Of a stretch of 64,000 nt of DNA, positions 37,296 through 45,757 are shown in pieces. Position numbers and translations under genes: made by a program. Position 1 is the first letter of the stretch. Every line of letters begins with the position of its first letter. Source of the DNA: Parazoarcus communis SWub3 = DSM 12120 (GTDB taxonomy: Bacteria; Pseudomonadota; Gammaproteobacteria; Burkholderiales; Rhodocyclaceae). The stretch spans positions 62,001 through 126,000 of the forward strand of contig NZ_QKOE01000010.1 in NCBI RefSeq assembly GCF_003226565.1. The letters are read 5' to 3'. The notes under the pieces are model-generated. The model was not told the origin of the DNA. It saw only the letters and a list, made by a program, of their open reading frames with translations, and did not search any database.

Positions 37296-38231
37296 CTAAT
37301 CTGATAAACGTCTCTCCAGGACAAAACGCACTGCGGAGTCAGCGGTCTGCGCGCTTGCCATCCACAGCGTCACCTCAATACGACCTGCCACGAAAGTGGC
37401 CGAATAGTGATGAGTACGTGGCTGCGTTGCTCCGTTACTCAGCATCTCCGTGCTACCCACCTTGAAACTGATCCTTCCATCCTCCAGGCTCCCCCCCTCG
37501 ATCAGTCGCGGTACCCCCAGGAATCCAGCATACCCATCCAGGCGAGAGCCGTTGGTTTCAAACTGGAAGCGCTCATCCACGGTAATCCCCCAGGGGTAGG
37601 TCACCTGGCCATGCCACTCGCCGTCGATCACGAAATCTGACGAATCCAGCCAGACCATCCATCCAGCCGCCAGCAGCACAAACAGCGCGGCCACGACACT
37701 CAAACCCAGCGTCAAGCGGCGCCTGCCGGCAAGCGCAGGCAAACCGGCACGGTCGGCACTGCGCAAGACCGACCTCACGCCACACTGGCGCTCCAGCGCC
37801 TGCTGCAGACGATCGATATCGGCATGCCACGACACATCGCGCAGCGTCGCCGCATGGCGGGCACTCAGCCCCTTGATCGACGGTGGCAGCGCCTTCTCGT
37901 CGGGCATCACCGCATCGCCAATCAAGATGGGGAATACCGGCTTTCCGGACGCCAACGCCCACTCGATCTCGCGACGGACAAAGTCATCCGCACGATCCAG
38001 GCGTCGATCCTCACCGCCCGCCTCCAGCCAGCCCGGCCCGATCAGTACCAGAACCGCGGCGACTTCCTCCAGCCGGTCGGTGATGACCTGTCCAAAATCC
38101 TCCCCGGGCACGATGTCATCCACATCGCGAAAAACCGAATCGTGGCCGAAACGGGTCTCCAGCGCATCGGTCAGCCGTCCGGCATGGCCTGCGCTGTCCT
38201 CTCTTCGGTAAGAGACAAAGAACAATGGCAC
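37296..38231 (-). CDS. TIR-domain protein with membrane helix and C-terminal beta-rich domain
   Basis: A 311-residue protein with three parts. Residues 1 to about 150 form a bacterial TIR domain: box 1 FFVSYRRED at 4-12, box 2 FRDVDDIVPGEDF at 34-46, and DFVRREIEWAL at 83-93, where E88 is a candidate for the NADase glutamate. A single membrane helix follows at about 174-195. The last 115 residues are soluble, rich in beta-prone segments and Gly/Trp/Tyr (WHGQVTYPWG ... FLGVPRLIEGGS), and would be periplasmic if the TIR part is inside. The start is a GTG with a weak ribosome site. It is a single gene, convergent with suhB and divergent from the CBS gene. TIR proteins can hydrolyse NAD+ in defence or signalling; which applies here is not shown. 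Confidence 0.83.
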   Translation of the reverse strand: MPLFFVSYRREDSAGHAGRLTDALETRFGHDSVFRDVDDIVPGEDFGQVITDRLEEVAAVLVLIGPGWLEAGGEDRRLDRADDFVRREIEWALASGKPVFPILIGDAVMPDEKALPPSIKGLSARHAATLRDVSWHADIDRLQQALERQCGVRSVLRSADRAGLPALAGRRRLTLGLSVVAALFVLLAAGWMVWLDSSDFVIDGEWHGQVTYPWGITVDERFQFETNGSRLDGYAGFLGVPRLIEGGSLEDGRISFKVGSTEMLSNGATQPRTHHYSATFVAGRIEVTLWMASAQTADSAVRFVLERRLSD

Positions 38232-38365
38232 GGATCGCCCTGCTCAGACTTGGTCGATGATCTTCATATCCCCTTCATTCAAGCATGCTGCCCGATGCAT
38301 CGCCAGCGGACAACGCAGCACGCACGCGCCCACCATTTCCGACAAATCCGCCTCGACACCATGGA

Positions 38366-38371
38366 TATAAT
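38366..38371 (+). promoter_or_regulatory. Possible -10 element of the CBS/DUF294 gene
   Basis: A perfect TATAAT lies 35 bases before the start codon. No good -35 hexamer is visible at 16-18 bases upstream, so activation or a weak promoter is possible. Confidence 0.4.
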
Positions 38372-38406
38372 GGTGACTCGACAAACCGCAGACGGAATGC
38401 CGCCAG

Positions 38407-39849
38407 ATGGCCGAAGAAAACCAGTTTTTCCGCGCAGTCAGGGATTTCTGCCAACGCCAGGTGTTCACCTGCGCACCAGGCGACAAGCTGGTCGACACCG
38501 TTGCGGCAATGAGCGAACGCAACATTTCCAGTGCGGTAGTGCTACTGGACGGCGCCCCTCATGGCATCGTCACCGACCGCGACCTGCGCAACAAGGTCGT
38601 CGCGCGCGGACGTGTGCCGGCCGAGTTGAAAGTCGCCGACGTCATGCACTCGCCGCTGGCCACCATCGGCGAGGACGATGTCCTGTACGAGGCGCTGTAC
38701 CGCATGTCGCAACTGAAGATTCACCGGCTGGTCGTGGTCGACGCCGCCGGCCGGCTCAGTGGCATCATCACCGACAGCGACATCGTCCGCCTGCAGTCGC
38801 ACTCACCACATCAACTGGTGCTGGACATCGAGAAGGCCGCCAATGTCGACGACCTGCGCCATCTGCACACCCGCATCCAGGATCTCGTGCTGCATCTGAG
38901 CGGCACCGGCATCGCCATCCGCGACCTGGTCAAGCTGATCGCACACCTCAACGATCAGTTGCTGATCCGCCTCATCCACCTGCTGCGGGCTGAGAAATAC
39001 CCCGACCTGACCGAACGCTTCGCTTTCGTGGTGATGGGTAGCGAGGGACGCAGCGAACAGACCCTGTCCACCGACCAGGACAACGCAATCGTCTATGACG
39101 ACGCGCTGACCTCCCGCGAGCTGGAACAACTCGAAGCCTTTTCGGTGGAACTGATCGATACCCTGATTGCAATCGGTGTGCCACCCTGCTCAGGCGGCAT
39201 CATGGCCAAGAACGTCGAATGGCGCCGCAGCGTGTCGGACTGGGAACTCACCGTCAGCCGCTGGCTGACCACCCCAAAACCCGAAAACGTCATGACCGGC
39301 AGCATGTTCATGGACCTGCGCACGCTATACGGCGATGACAGCCTGGTGCGGACACTGCGCGAACATGCTTATGCGGGCATGAGCCAGGATCAGGGCTTCC
39401 TGATGCGCATGGCGCAGAACATGACCCGCTTCCAGCCACCACTGGGGTGGTTCGGCAGGATCAAGGTCGAGAAGTCGGGCGAGCACCGCGGCAAGCTCGA
39501 CATCAAGAAGGCGGGCATCTTCGCGATTACCGACGGGATCAAGAGTCTGGCCATCGAGGCGCGCAAGCTCGACGGCAGCACCCACGACCGCATGGAAGCC
39601 CTGGTCGCGGCCGGGGTACTGAAGGCCACCGACGCCCGCGACCTGCAAGCCGCCTTCGACTTCATGGTCAGCCTGCGCCTGCGCGGCCATGTCGACGCAG
39701 TGCGCAACGGCAGCAAGCCGGGCAACTACATCTCGCTCGATCAGCTCAACGCCATGGAGCGAGGCGAGCTCAAGCTTGCGCTCGAAGGCGTGGCGCGCTT
39801 TCAGGACTTCATCAAGCACCATTTCAAGCTGCATCTGGTGCGCAACTAA
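38407..39849 (+). CDS. CBS-pair and DUF294 nucleotidyltransferase-like protein
   Basis: A 480-residue cytoplasmic protein. Two CBS domains (about 15-70 and 78-130) usually bind adenine nucleotides and regulate a partner domain. The middle (about 150-300) is a GlnD-like nucleotidyltransferase domain with the motif GSEGRSEQTLSTDQDNAIVY at 211-230. Its GS and the DxD-like DQDN carry the metal and nucleotide site, so catalysis looks possible. The C-terminal DUF294-associated helical domain completes the architecture. Similar genes often sit beside a DnaQ-like exonuclease or a solute symporter; neither is present here. It may nucleotidylate a protein or other acceptor, but the substrate is unknown. 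Confidence 0.87.
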   Translation: MAEENQFFRAVRDFCQRQVFTCAPGDKLVDTVAAMSERNISSAVVLLDGAPHGIVTDRDLRNKVVARGRVPAELKVADVMHSPLATIGEDDVLYEALYRMSQLKIHRLVVVDAAGRLSGIITDSDIVRLQSHSPHQLVLDIEKAANVDDLRHLHTRIQDLVLHLSGTGIAIRDLVKLIAHLNDQLLIRLIHLLRAEKYPDLTERFAFVVMGSEGRSEQTLSTDQDNAIVYDDALTSRELEQLEAFSVELIDTLIAIGVPPCSGGIMAKNVEWRRSVSDWELTVSRWLTTPKPENVMTGSMFMDLRTLYGDDSLVRTLREHAYAGMSQDQGFLMRMAQNMTRFQPPLGWFGRIKVEKSGEHRGKLDIKKAGIFAITDGIKSLAIEARKLDGSTHDRMEALVAAGVLKATDARDLQAAFDFMVSLRLRGHVDAVRNGSKPGNYISLDQLNAMERGELKLALEGVARFQDFIKHHFKLHLVRN

Positions 39850-39851
39850 CC

Positions 39852-39875
39852 ATGGGCGCCCTTGCGGGCGCCCAT
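39852..39875. terminator. Hairpin between convergent CBS gene and thiolase gene
   Basis: ATGGGCGCCC, a four-base loop TTGC and GGGCGCCCAT form a perfect ten-base stem two bases after the CBS gene stop. It lacks a U-run but lies exactly between two convergent genes. Confidence 0.6.
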
Positions 39876-39887
39876 CAAAGGCAAGGC

Positions 39888-41093
39888 TCAGACGCGCTCG
39901 AGCAGCAGTGCGATCCCCTGCCCCACCCCGATGCACATCGTGCACACTGCATAACGGCCGCCGCTGCGCTGCAGCTGCCAGGTTGCGGTCGTCACCAGGC
40001 GCGCGCCGCTCATGCCCAGCGGGTGCCCCAGCGCGATGGCGCCGCCATTCGGGTTCACATGGGCAGCATCATCCGCCAGCCCGAGACCGCGCAGCGTTGC
40101 CAAAGCCTGGCTGGCGAATGCCTCGTTAAGCTCGATCAGATCCACCTGATCGATACGCAGGCCAGTCTTCGCCAACAGACGCTGGGTTGCCGGCAAGGGG
40201 CCGATACCCATGATCCGCGGCTCAACCCCCGCAGTCGCAGTCGCCACGATACGGGCGCGCGGCGTCAGACCATTGGCCCTGGCAGCCGCCTCGGATGCGA
40301 TCAAGACCGCACAGGCACCATCGTTGACGCCGGAGGCATTGCCTGCCGTCACACTCAGCTCGGGTCCATTGATACCCTTGAGTTTCGCCAGTCCCTCCAG
40401 CTTCGTCTCCGGGCGGGGATGCTCGTCTACGCTCACCTGCTCGACTTCGCCGCGCTTGCGCGGCACTGCCACCGGTACGATCTCGTCGGCGAACAGGCCC
40501 GCATCGAAGGCCTGCTTCCAGCGCTGTTGGCTGCGCAGCGCAAACGCGTCCTGGTCGGCGCGGGCAATTCCGTAGTCAGCTGCGACATTGTCAGCGGTCT
40601 GCGGCATCGAATCGATGCCATAGCGCGCCTTCATCAGCTTATTGACCAGACGCCAGCCAATGGTTGTGTCCTCGATCGAGCTGCTGCGGCTGAACGCGCT
40701 CTCTGCCTTCGGTACAACGAAGGGCGCGCGCGACATCGACTCGACGCCACCGCCAATACCCAGATCGATCTCACCGGCCTTGATCGCCCGCGCGACAAAG
40801 GCCACCGCATCCATGCCCGAACCACACAAGCGGTTGATCGTGGTGCCCGGCACACTGACCGGATAGCCGGCCAGCAATGCCGCCATGCGCGCCACGTTGC
40901 GATTGTCTTCACCGGCCTGGTTGGCGCAACCCAGCACCACCTCCTCGATCGCAGCCGCATCCAGTCCGGCATTGCGACTGAGCAAGGCCGCCAGCGGCAC
41001 CGCGGCCAGATCATCCGGACGCACGGAGGACAGTGCCCCACCGTAACGCCCGATCGGGGTACGAACTGCATCGCAGACAAAAGCCTCAGCCAT
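39888..41093 (-). CDS. 3-oxoadipyl-CoA thiolase family acetyl-CoA acyltransferase
   Basis: A 401-residue thiolase that cleaves a 3-oxoacyl-CoA with CoA. The nucleophile is C90 in NRLCGSGMDA, the general base histidine lies in ALGHPLGMSGAR and the second cysteine is C387 in CTMCIGVGQG. The N-terminus (EAFVCDAVRTPIGRYGGALSS) and length are those of PcaF/PaaJ. ATG 41093 has GAGGA upstream; a TTG 18 bases earlier is unlikely. In this cluster it could equally act on acetoacetyl-CoA after glutaryl-CoA breakdown, so I leave the symbol open (pcaF or paaJ). A terminator separates it from the upstream gene, so it may be expressed independently. Confidence 0.9.
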   Translation of the reverse strand: MAEAFVCDAVRTPIGRYGGALSSVRPDDLAAVPLAALLSRNAGLDAAAIEEVVLGCANQAGEDNRNVARMAALLAGYPVSVPGTTINRLCGSGMDAVAFVARAIKAGEIDLGIGGGVESMSRAPFVVPKAESAFSRSSSIEDTTIGWRLVNKLMKARYGIDSMPQTADNVAADYGIARADQDAFALRSQQRWKQAFDAGLFADEIVPVAVPRKRGEVEQVSVDEHPRPETKLEGLAKLKGINGPELSVTAGNASGVNDGACAVLIASEAAARANGLTPRARIVATATAGVEPRIMGIGPLPATQRLLAKTGLRIDQVDLIELNEAFASQALATLRGLGLADDAAHVNPNGGAIALGHPLGMSGARLVTTATWQLQRSGGRYAVCTMCIGVGQGIALLLERV

Positions 41094-41116
41094 CCCAGCA
41101 TCCTCGAACAAAAGCT

Positions 41117-41144
41117 AAAAAAATGCCCGGCGCCATGGCCGGGC
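41117..41144 (-). terminator. Rho-independent terminator after the 3-hydroxyacyl-CoA dehydrogenase gene
   Basis: On the minus strand GCCCGG, an eight-base loop and CCGGGC are followed by one A and seven U residues. It lies about 54 bases after the dehydrogenase stop and would end or reduce transcription before the thiolase gene. Confidence 0.82.
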
Positions 41145-41197
41145 AGCCTGTGCCACAGCGACGATTCAACGCCGCGGCACCCATCCATCCCTCAGGC

Positions 41198-42706
41198 TCA
41201 AGCCTCGGGAGTCAGCAGCGACACGCCCAGTCGCGCCCGGCGGATCAGCCAGGGGCTGGGCCGGTAGCGCGGGTCCCGGGTATAAGCCTGCATCCGGTCC
41301 AGTATCGCCAGCACACGGGCCGCACCAATGCGATCGCCCATCTCCAGCGGACCGGTGGGGTACCCCAGACCCAGACGCACTGCAGTATCGATGTCCTGCG
41401 GGCTGGCCACACGCTGCTGAGCGATGTCGCAACCCAGATTGACCACCATCGCCAGCACGCGCTGGGTAATGAAGCCCGGGCTGTCGTGGATCACCGATAC
41501 CGCCACCCCATCGGACGCAAACAGGCCATGGGCCGCATCACGGTAGGCGGGATCCGTCAGCGGCGTCGTCATCAGCGTGCGCCGACGGCTGGCGTCGGGC
41601 AGCAGATCGATGGCCACCGTACGCTTCGGATCCAGGCCATAGGCCAGGCAGGCGGACGTGGCGTCCTCGCCCCAGGGTGCGGTCAGGCACAGGGAGTCGG
41701 CCGCAGGTTCGACACCGGCATCCACCGTCCCACCCAACTTGCGCACCCAGTCGGCAAGACGGGTCCGGGTGGCGACGTCTTCTGCCGCGACGAACACCCG
41801 GGTGGGCCGTACAGAAGGTGCCGGTGCCTCCGGCGCCACTTCCTGGATACCATCGCGGTACACATAAAAGCCCTGCCCGCTCTTGCGCCCGAGCAGCCCG
41901 GCCGCCAGACGCTGACGGGTGATCGGCGAAGGCCGGTAACGCGGCTCCTGATAGTACTGGCCGAAGATCGACTCCATCACCGGATGCGAGACATCCAGCC
42001 CGGTCAGGTCAAGCAGTTCGCACGGGCCCATGCGGAAACCCGCCGCTTCGCGCAGCACCCGATCCAGCGTCACCGGATCGGCAATGCCCTCACCCAGGAT
42101 GCGCAGCCCCTCGGTCAGATAGGCACGCCCGGCGTGATTGACGATGAAACCCGGCGTATCCTGCGCGCTCACTGGCGCGTGGCCCATGCGTTGCGCCAGC
42201 GCCACCAGACGGTCGCACACCGCAGGCTCGGTACGGGCACCGTCGATGACCTCGACGATCTTCATCAACGGCACCGGGCTGAAGAAGTGGAAGCCCGCCA
42301 CCCGTTGCGGCCGCTCGCACACCGCCGCAATCGCGGTCACCGACAGCGACGAGGTGTTGGTTGCCAGAATGCAGTCCGGCCGCACCACGCTTTCGAGCTC
42401 GCGCATCAGACTGCGCTTGGCTTCGAGATCCTCGATGATGGCTTCGACCACGACATCGCACTCGGCCAATGCGGCCAGTGACGGAGCGGCCTGCAGGCGC
42501 GCGCGTGCTGCCGCACCCTCAGCCTCGCTCAGCTTGCTCTTGCTGACCAGCTTGTCGACCATGCCGCCGATCGACTCGATCGCCTCGGCGGGCGCACTTG
42601 CGCGGGTGTCGTAGAGACGGACTTCCAGACCGCCGATGGCGGCGATCTGGGCGATGCCCCGACCCATCAGGCCGGCACCAATGATACCTATGCAACGATC
42701 GCTCAT
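41198..42706 (-). CDS. 3-hydroxyacyl-CoA dehydrogenase (PaaH-like)
   Basis: A 502-residue NAD-dependent dehydrogenase with the Rossmann motif GIIGAGLMGRGIAQ near the N-terminus, GFHFFSPVPLMKIVEV, and HDSPGFI-type segments. A second 3HCDH C-terminal domain follows in the last 120 residues. This duplicated layout of about 500 residues is that of PaaH/PaaC. Substrates could be 3-hydroxyadipyl-CoA or 3-hydroxybutyryl-CoA. The ATG at 42706 follows the hydratase stop after two bases, so the two genes are coupled. Confidence 0.9.
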   Translation of the reverse strand: MSDRCIGIIGAGLMGRGIAQIAAIGGLEVRLYDTRASAPAEAIESIGGMVDKLVSKSKLSEAEGAAARARLQAAPSLAALAECDVVVEAIIEDLEAKRSLMRELESVVRPDCILATNTSSLSVTAIAAVCERPQRVAGFHFFSPVPLMKIVEVIDGARTEPAVCDRLVALAQRMGHAPVSAQDTPGFIVNHAGRAYLTEGLRILGEGIADPVTLDRVLREAAGFRMGPCELLDLTGLDVSHPVMESIFGQYYQEPRYRPSPITRQRLAAGLLGRKSGQGFYVYRDGIQEVAPEAPAPSVRPTRVFVAAEDVATRTRLADWVRKLGGTVDAGVEPAADSLCLTAPWGEDATSACLAYGLDPKRTVAIDLLPDASRRRTLMTTPLTDPAYRDAAHGLFASDGVAVSVIHDSPGFITQRVLAMVVNLGCDIAQQRVASPQDIDTAVRLGLGYPTGPLEMGDRIGAARVLAILDRMQAYTRDPRYRPSPWLIRRARLGVSLLTPEA

Positions 42707-42708
42707 GC

Positions 42709-43506
42709 TCAACGTCCCTTCCACACCGGTTTGCGTTTCTCGAGGAAGGCTGCCACCCCTTCATTGCGGTCGTCGGTACCGGCGAGAATGACGAAATTGC
42801 GCCGCTCCATCGCCATGCCGGCAGAAAGGGGCGTCTCAAAGGACTGCAGCACGGCGTCCTTGGCCAGACGCACGGCCAGCGGCGCCTTGCCGGCAATCTT
42901 GCGCGCCAGCTCATGGGCACGGGCAATGCACGCTTCGTCGGCCACCACCTCGGCCACCAGGCCCGCGGTCTGTGCCTCACGTGCGCTGATGAACTCGCCC
43001 GCCAGCACCATCTTCATTGCCAGCGACTTACCCACCGCATGCGTCAGACGCTGCGTGCCGCCGGCACCGGGGATGATGCCCAGATTGATCTCAGGCTGGC
43101 CAAACTGGGCCGACTCACCCGCCACGATGATGTCGGCGTGCATCACCAGCTCGCAGCCGCCACCCAGGGCGTAGCCGCACACCGCACCGACGATAGGCTT
43201 GGGAAAACGACCAATCGCGGCGAACAGGCGAGGACGCTCTTCCAGCAACACGGCCTGCATGTCCTTGGCAGCCATTTCGGCCAGGTCGGCACCCGCGGCA
43301 AACACGGTGTCGCCACCGGTCAACACCACGCAGCGCACCTCGTCGTCGCGCTCGGCCTTGTCCAGCAGCGCGGCAATGCCACGCAGGATGGGGGTGGACA
43401 GTGCATTACGCGCTGCCGGACGGTCGAGCCGGATCTCCAGCACGCCCGCCTCCGGGCCACTGACCCGCAGCCCCTCGTCCGGGGCAATGTATGTTGTCTC
43501 GCTCAT
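42709..43506 (-). CDS. Enoyl-CoA hydratase (PaaF-like)
   Basis: A 265-residue crotonase-fold protein. The catalytic glutamates E119 (GGGCELVMHAD) and E139 (FGQPEINLGIIPGAGG) are both present, so it should hydrate trans-2-enoyl-CoA. AAAGG before ATG 43506 supports the start; an upstream extension is not family-like. It pairs with the adjacent dehydrogenase for two successive beta-oxidation steps, for example crotonyl-CoA to acetoacetyl-CoA or 2,3-dehydroadipyl-CoA to 3-oxoadipyl-CoA. Confidence 0.9.
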   Translation of the reverse strand: MSETTYIAPDEGLRVSGPEAGVLEIRLDRPAARNALSTPILRGIAALLDKAERDDEVRCVVLTGGDTVFAAGADLAEMAAKDMQAVLLEERPRLFAAIGRFPKPIVGAVCGYALGGGCELVMHADIIVAGESAQFGQPEINLGIIPGAGGTQRLTHAVGKSLAMKMVLAGEFISAREAQTAGLVAEVVADEACIARAHELARKIAGKAPLAVRLAKDAVLQSFETPLSAGMAMERRNFVILAGTDDRNEGVAAFLEKRKPVWKGR

Positions 43507-43605
43507 CGATAACCTTTGAGAATATGTGGAATGCCGGGTGGGCACAGTCCCGGGTTCATTGCCTCAGGCCAGGTGCCGCACCCGCGTGCATTCTTTCACA
43601 GCTTC

Positions 43606-44001
43606 TCAGTCAGGGATCACCGCAGTGATCTCGATTTCGACCTTGGCTTCGTTCTCGACCAGATCGGCAACCTGCACCGCGGTCATGGCCGGGTAGTTCT
43701 TGCCCATGACTTCGCGATATACCGCGCCGATTTCCTTCAGTCGGGCAACGTATTCCTTCTTGTCGACCAGGTACCAGGTCATCCGCACCACGTGCTCCGG
43801 ACCACCGCCGGCGACACGCACCACGTCCACCGAGTTCTTCAGCGCCTGGTAGATCTGCTGAACCAGGTCGTCGCTCTCGAACTTGCATTCGGCGTTCCAG
43901 CCGATCTGACCACCGACGTAGATCTGGCGGCCACGCGCCTCGATACCGTTGGAGTAGCCACGGGGCTTGGCCCAGCCTTCGGGTTGCAGGATAGTGTTCA
44001 T
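43606..44001 (-). CDS. RidA/YjgF-family protein lacking the usual arginine
   Basis: A 131-residue protein of the RidA fold. Archetypal RidA proteins hydrolyse reactive enamines and imines to ketones and ammonia using an arginine in a PAR-type motif near residue 105; here the corresponding motif is YPAMTAV with M106, so that activity is doubtful. The flanking pattern (GYSNGIEARGRQIYVGGQIGW and VEIEITAVIPD) is otherwise regular. GGAGAG lies upstream; the ATG at 44001 or one codon earlier may be used. It overlaps the thioesterase stop, so it belongs to the catabolic operon. It may bind or process an amino-cyclohexene CoA intermediate, which is inference. Confidence 0.85.
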   Translation of the reverse strand: MNTILQPEGWAKPRGYSNGIEARGRQIYVGGQIGWNAECKFESDDLVQQIYQALKNSVDVVRVAGGGPEHVVRMTWYLVDKKEYVARLKEIGAVYREVMGKNYPAMTAVQVADLVENEAKVEIEITAVIPD

Positions 44002-44459
44002 CATTTTCTCTCCATGAAACGGACAATCGCGGCACGCACATCGTCGGGCCAGACAATCGCCTTGTGGGTATCGAGCGAGGTTGCCACCAGGACCTGGCGG
44101 ACCCGCATGCGGGCGACGTCGTCGCCGATGACGACGTGACGCAGGGTCAGCGAACTTGCACCAAGCCGCTCGACCGACAGATGGAAACGGATCACCTCCC
44201 CCATCTTCGACGGTCGCACAAATTCGGTATCCAGCCGCACCGTGGGCGTACCCATGCGGCGCTCGCCGACAAGCTGGGTCCAGGGGTGGCCGAGCGAAGC
44301 CCACCAATCCTCCACCACGCCATTGAGCATGCGGAAGTAGTTGGGGAAGAACACGATGCCTGCGGGGTCGCAGTCCGCAAAGCGGACCATCCGGTCGGCA
44401 AGGTACTCCACCGGTTCCGCGTCGACGCTGTCCGGATCGGGATCGGGGAATGGGGTCAC
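44001..44459 (-). CDS. Hot-dog acyl-CoA thioesterase (4HBT family)
   Basis: A 152-residue hot-dog fold protein with the signature FADCDPAGIVFFPNYF at 27-42; D31 matches the catalytic aspartate of 4-hydroxybenzoyl-CoA thioesterase. Such enzymes often act as safety valves that free CoA from dead-end intermediates in aromatic CoA pathways. It overlaps the RidA-like gene and is separated from the glutaryl-CoA dehydrogenase gene by 48 bases that include a hairpin. Confidence 0.87.
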   Translation of the reverse strand: MTPFPDPDPDSVDAEPVEYLADRMVRFADCDPAGIVFFPNYFRMLNGVVEDWWASLGHPWTQLVGERRMGTPTVRLDTEFVRPSKMGEVIRFHLSVERLGASSLTLRHVVIGDDVARMRVRQVLVATSLDTHKAIVWPDDVRAAIVRFMERK

Positions 44460-44479
44460 GGGCTTGCTCCGTATCGAGG

Positions 44480-44500
44480 CCGGCCGGTCACACCGGCCGG
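44480..44500. other. Perfect hairpin between glutaryl-CoA dehydrogenase and thioesterase genes
   Basis: CCGGCCGGT and ACCGGCCGG form a nine-base stem with a three-base loop CAC, seven bases from the dehydrogenase stop. There is no U-run, so it probably affects RNA stability or partial termination within the operon. Confidence 0.5.
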
Positions 44501-44507
44501 TATGGGC

Positions 44508-45695
44508 TTAGTTGCTGAATGCGGCGATGCCGGTGATGGCACGGCCCAGGATCAGCGCATGCACATCGTGGGTGCCTTCGTAGGTGTTGACCACCTCCAG
44601 GTTCACCAGATGACGCGCCACGCAGAATTCGTCCGAGATGCCGTTGCCGCCGAGCATGTCGCGCGCCACCCGGGCAATGTCCAGCGCCTTGCCGCAGCTG
44701 TTGCGCTTGACGATCGAGGTGATCTCCACCGGCGCAATCCCTTCGTCCTTCATCCGCCCCACGCGCAGCACGCTCTGCAGCCCCAGGGTGATCTCGGTCA
44801 GCATGTCGGCCAGCTTCTTCTGCACCAGCTGGTTGGCTGCCAGCGGACGGCCGAACTGCTTGCGGTCCATGGTGTACTGGCGGGCGGTCTCGTAGCAGGC
44901 CTCGGCCGCGCCCAGCGCACCCCAGGCAATGCCGTAGCGGGCCGAGTTCAGGCAGGTGAAGGGGCCCTTCAGGCCACGCACCGTCGGGAAGGCGTTCTCT
45001 TCCGGGCAGAACACTTCGTCCATGACGATCTCGCCGGTAATCGACGCACGCAGGCCCACCTTGCCGTGGATCGCCGGCGCCGACAGCCCCTTCCAGCCCT
45101 TTTCCAGAATGAAGCCGCGAATCTGGCCTTCGTCGTCCTTGGCCCACACCACGAACACGTCGGCGATCGGGCTGTTGGTGATCCACATCTTGCTGCCCGA
45201 CAGGCTGTAGCCGCCATCGACCTTCTTCGCCCGCGTGATCATGCTGCCCGGATCCGAGCCGTGGTTGGGTTCGGTCAGGCCAAAGCAGCCCACCCATTCG
45301 CCAGTGGCGAGCTTGGGCAGGTATTTCTGTTTCTGCGCTTCGGTGCCGAATTCGTTGATCGGCACCATCACCAGCGAGCTCTGCACGCTCATCATCGAGC
45401 GGTAGCCGGAGTCGACACGCTCGACTTCACGTGCAATCAGGCCGTAGCAGACGTAGTTCATGCCCGAGCCACCGTATTGCTCGGGGATGGTCGGACCCAG
45501 CAGGCCGAGTTCGCCCATCTCGTTGAAGATCTCGCGGTCGGTGCGCTCGTGGCGGAAGGCTTCCTGCACGCGCGGCAGCAGCTTTTCCTGGCAGTAGGCA
45601 CGGGCGGTGTCGCGCACCATGCGCTCCACGTCGGTCAGCTGTTGATCCAGCAGAAACGGGTCTTCCCAGTTGAAGGTATTCTTGGCTGCACTCAT
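44508..45695 (-). CDS. gcdH: Glutaryl-CoA dehydrogenase (decarboxylating)
   Basis: A 395-residue FAD-dependent acyl-CoA dehydrogenase that oxidises and decarboxylates glutaryl-CoA to crotonyl-CoA. The base E373 sits in [20 protein letters not shown] and the carboxylate-binding R99 in [14 protein letters not shown], both hallmarks of GCDH rather than of fatty acyl-CoA dehydrogenases. Its place beside hydratase, dehydrogenase and thiolase genes gives a complete route from glutaryl-CoA to acetyl-CoA. Confidence 0.94.
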   Translation of the reverse strand: MSAAKNTFNWEDPFLLDQQLTDVERMVRDTARAYCQEKLLPRVQEAFRHERTDREIFNEMGELGLLGPTIPEQYGGSGMNYVCYGLIAREVERVDSGYRSMMSVQSSLVMVPINEFGTEAQKQKYLPKLATGEWVGCFGLTEPNHGSDPGSMITRAKKVDGGYSLSGSKMWITNSPIADVFVVWAKDDEGQIRGFILEKGWKGLSAPAIHGKVGLRASITGEIVMDEVFCPEENAFPTVRGLKGPFTCLNSARYGIAWGALGAAEACYETARQYTMDRKQFGRPLAANQLVQKKLADMLTEITLGLQSVLRVGRMKDEGIAPVEITSIVKRNSCGKALDIARVARDMLGGNGISDEFCVARHLVNLEVVNTYEGTHDVHALILGRAITGIAAFSN

Positions 45696-45757
45696 ATTCT
45701 GTACTCCGTCGGGGTGAGGTTCAGGATGTCGGGATTGGAGGTTGTTCGACGGGGCGC

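Noticed and set aside
39888-43506. Considered as the tail of a phenylacetate (paa) operon
   Set aside because: No ring epoxidase (paaABCDE), paaG, paaZ or paaK genes are present, and the adjoining genes point to the 2-aminobenzoyl-CoA route; it remains an alternative for these three genes.
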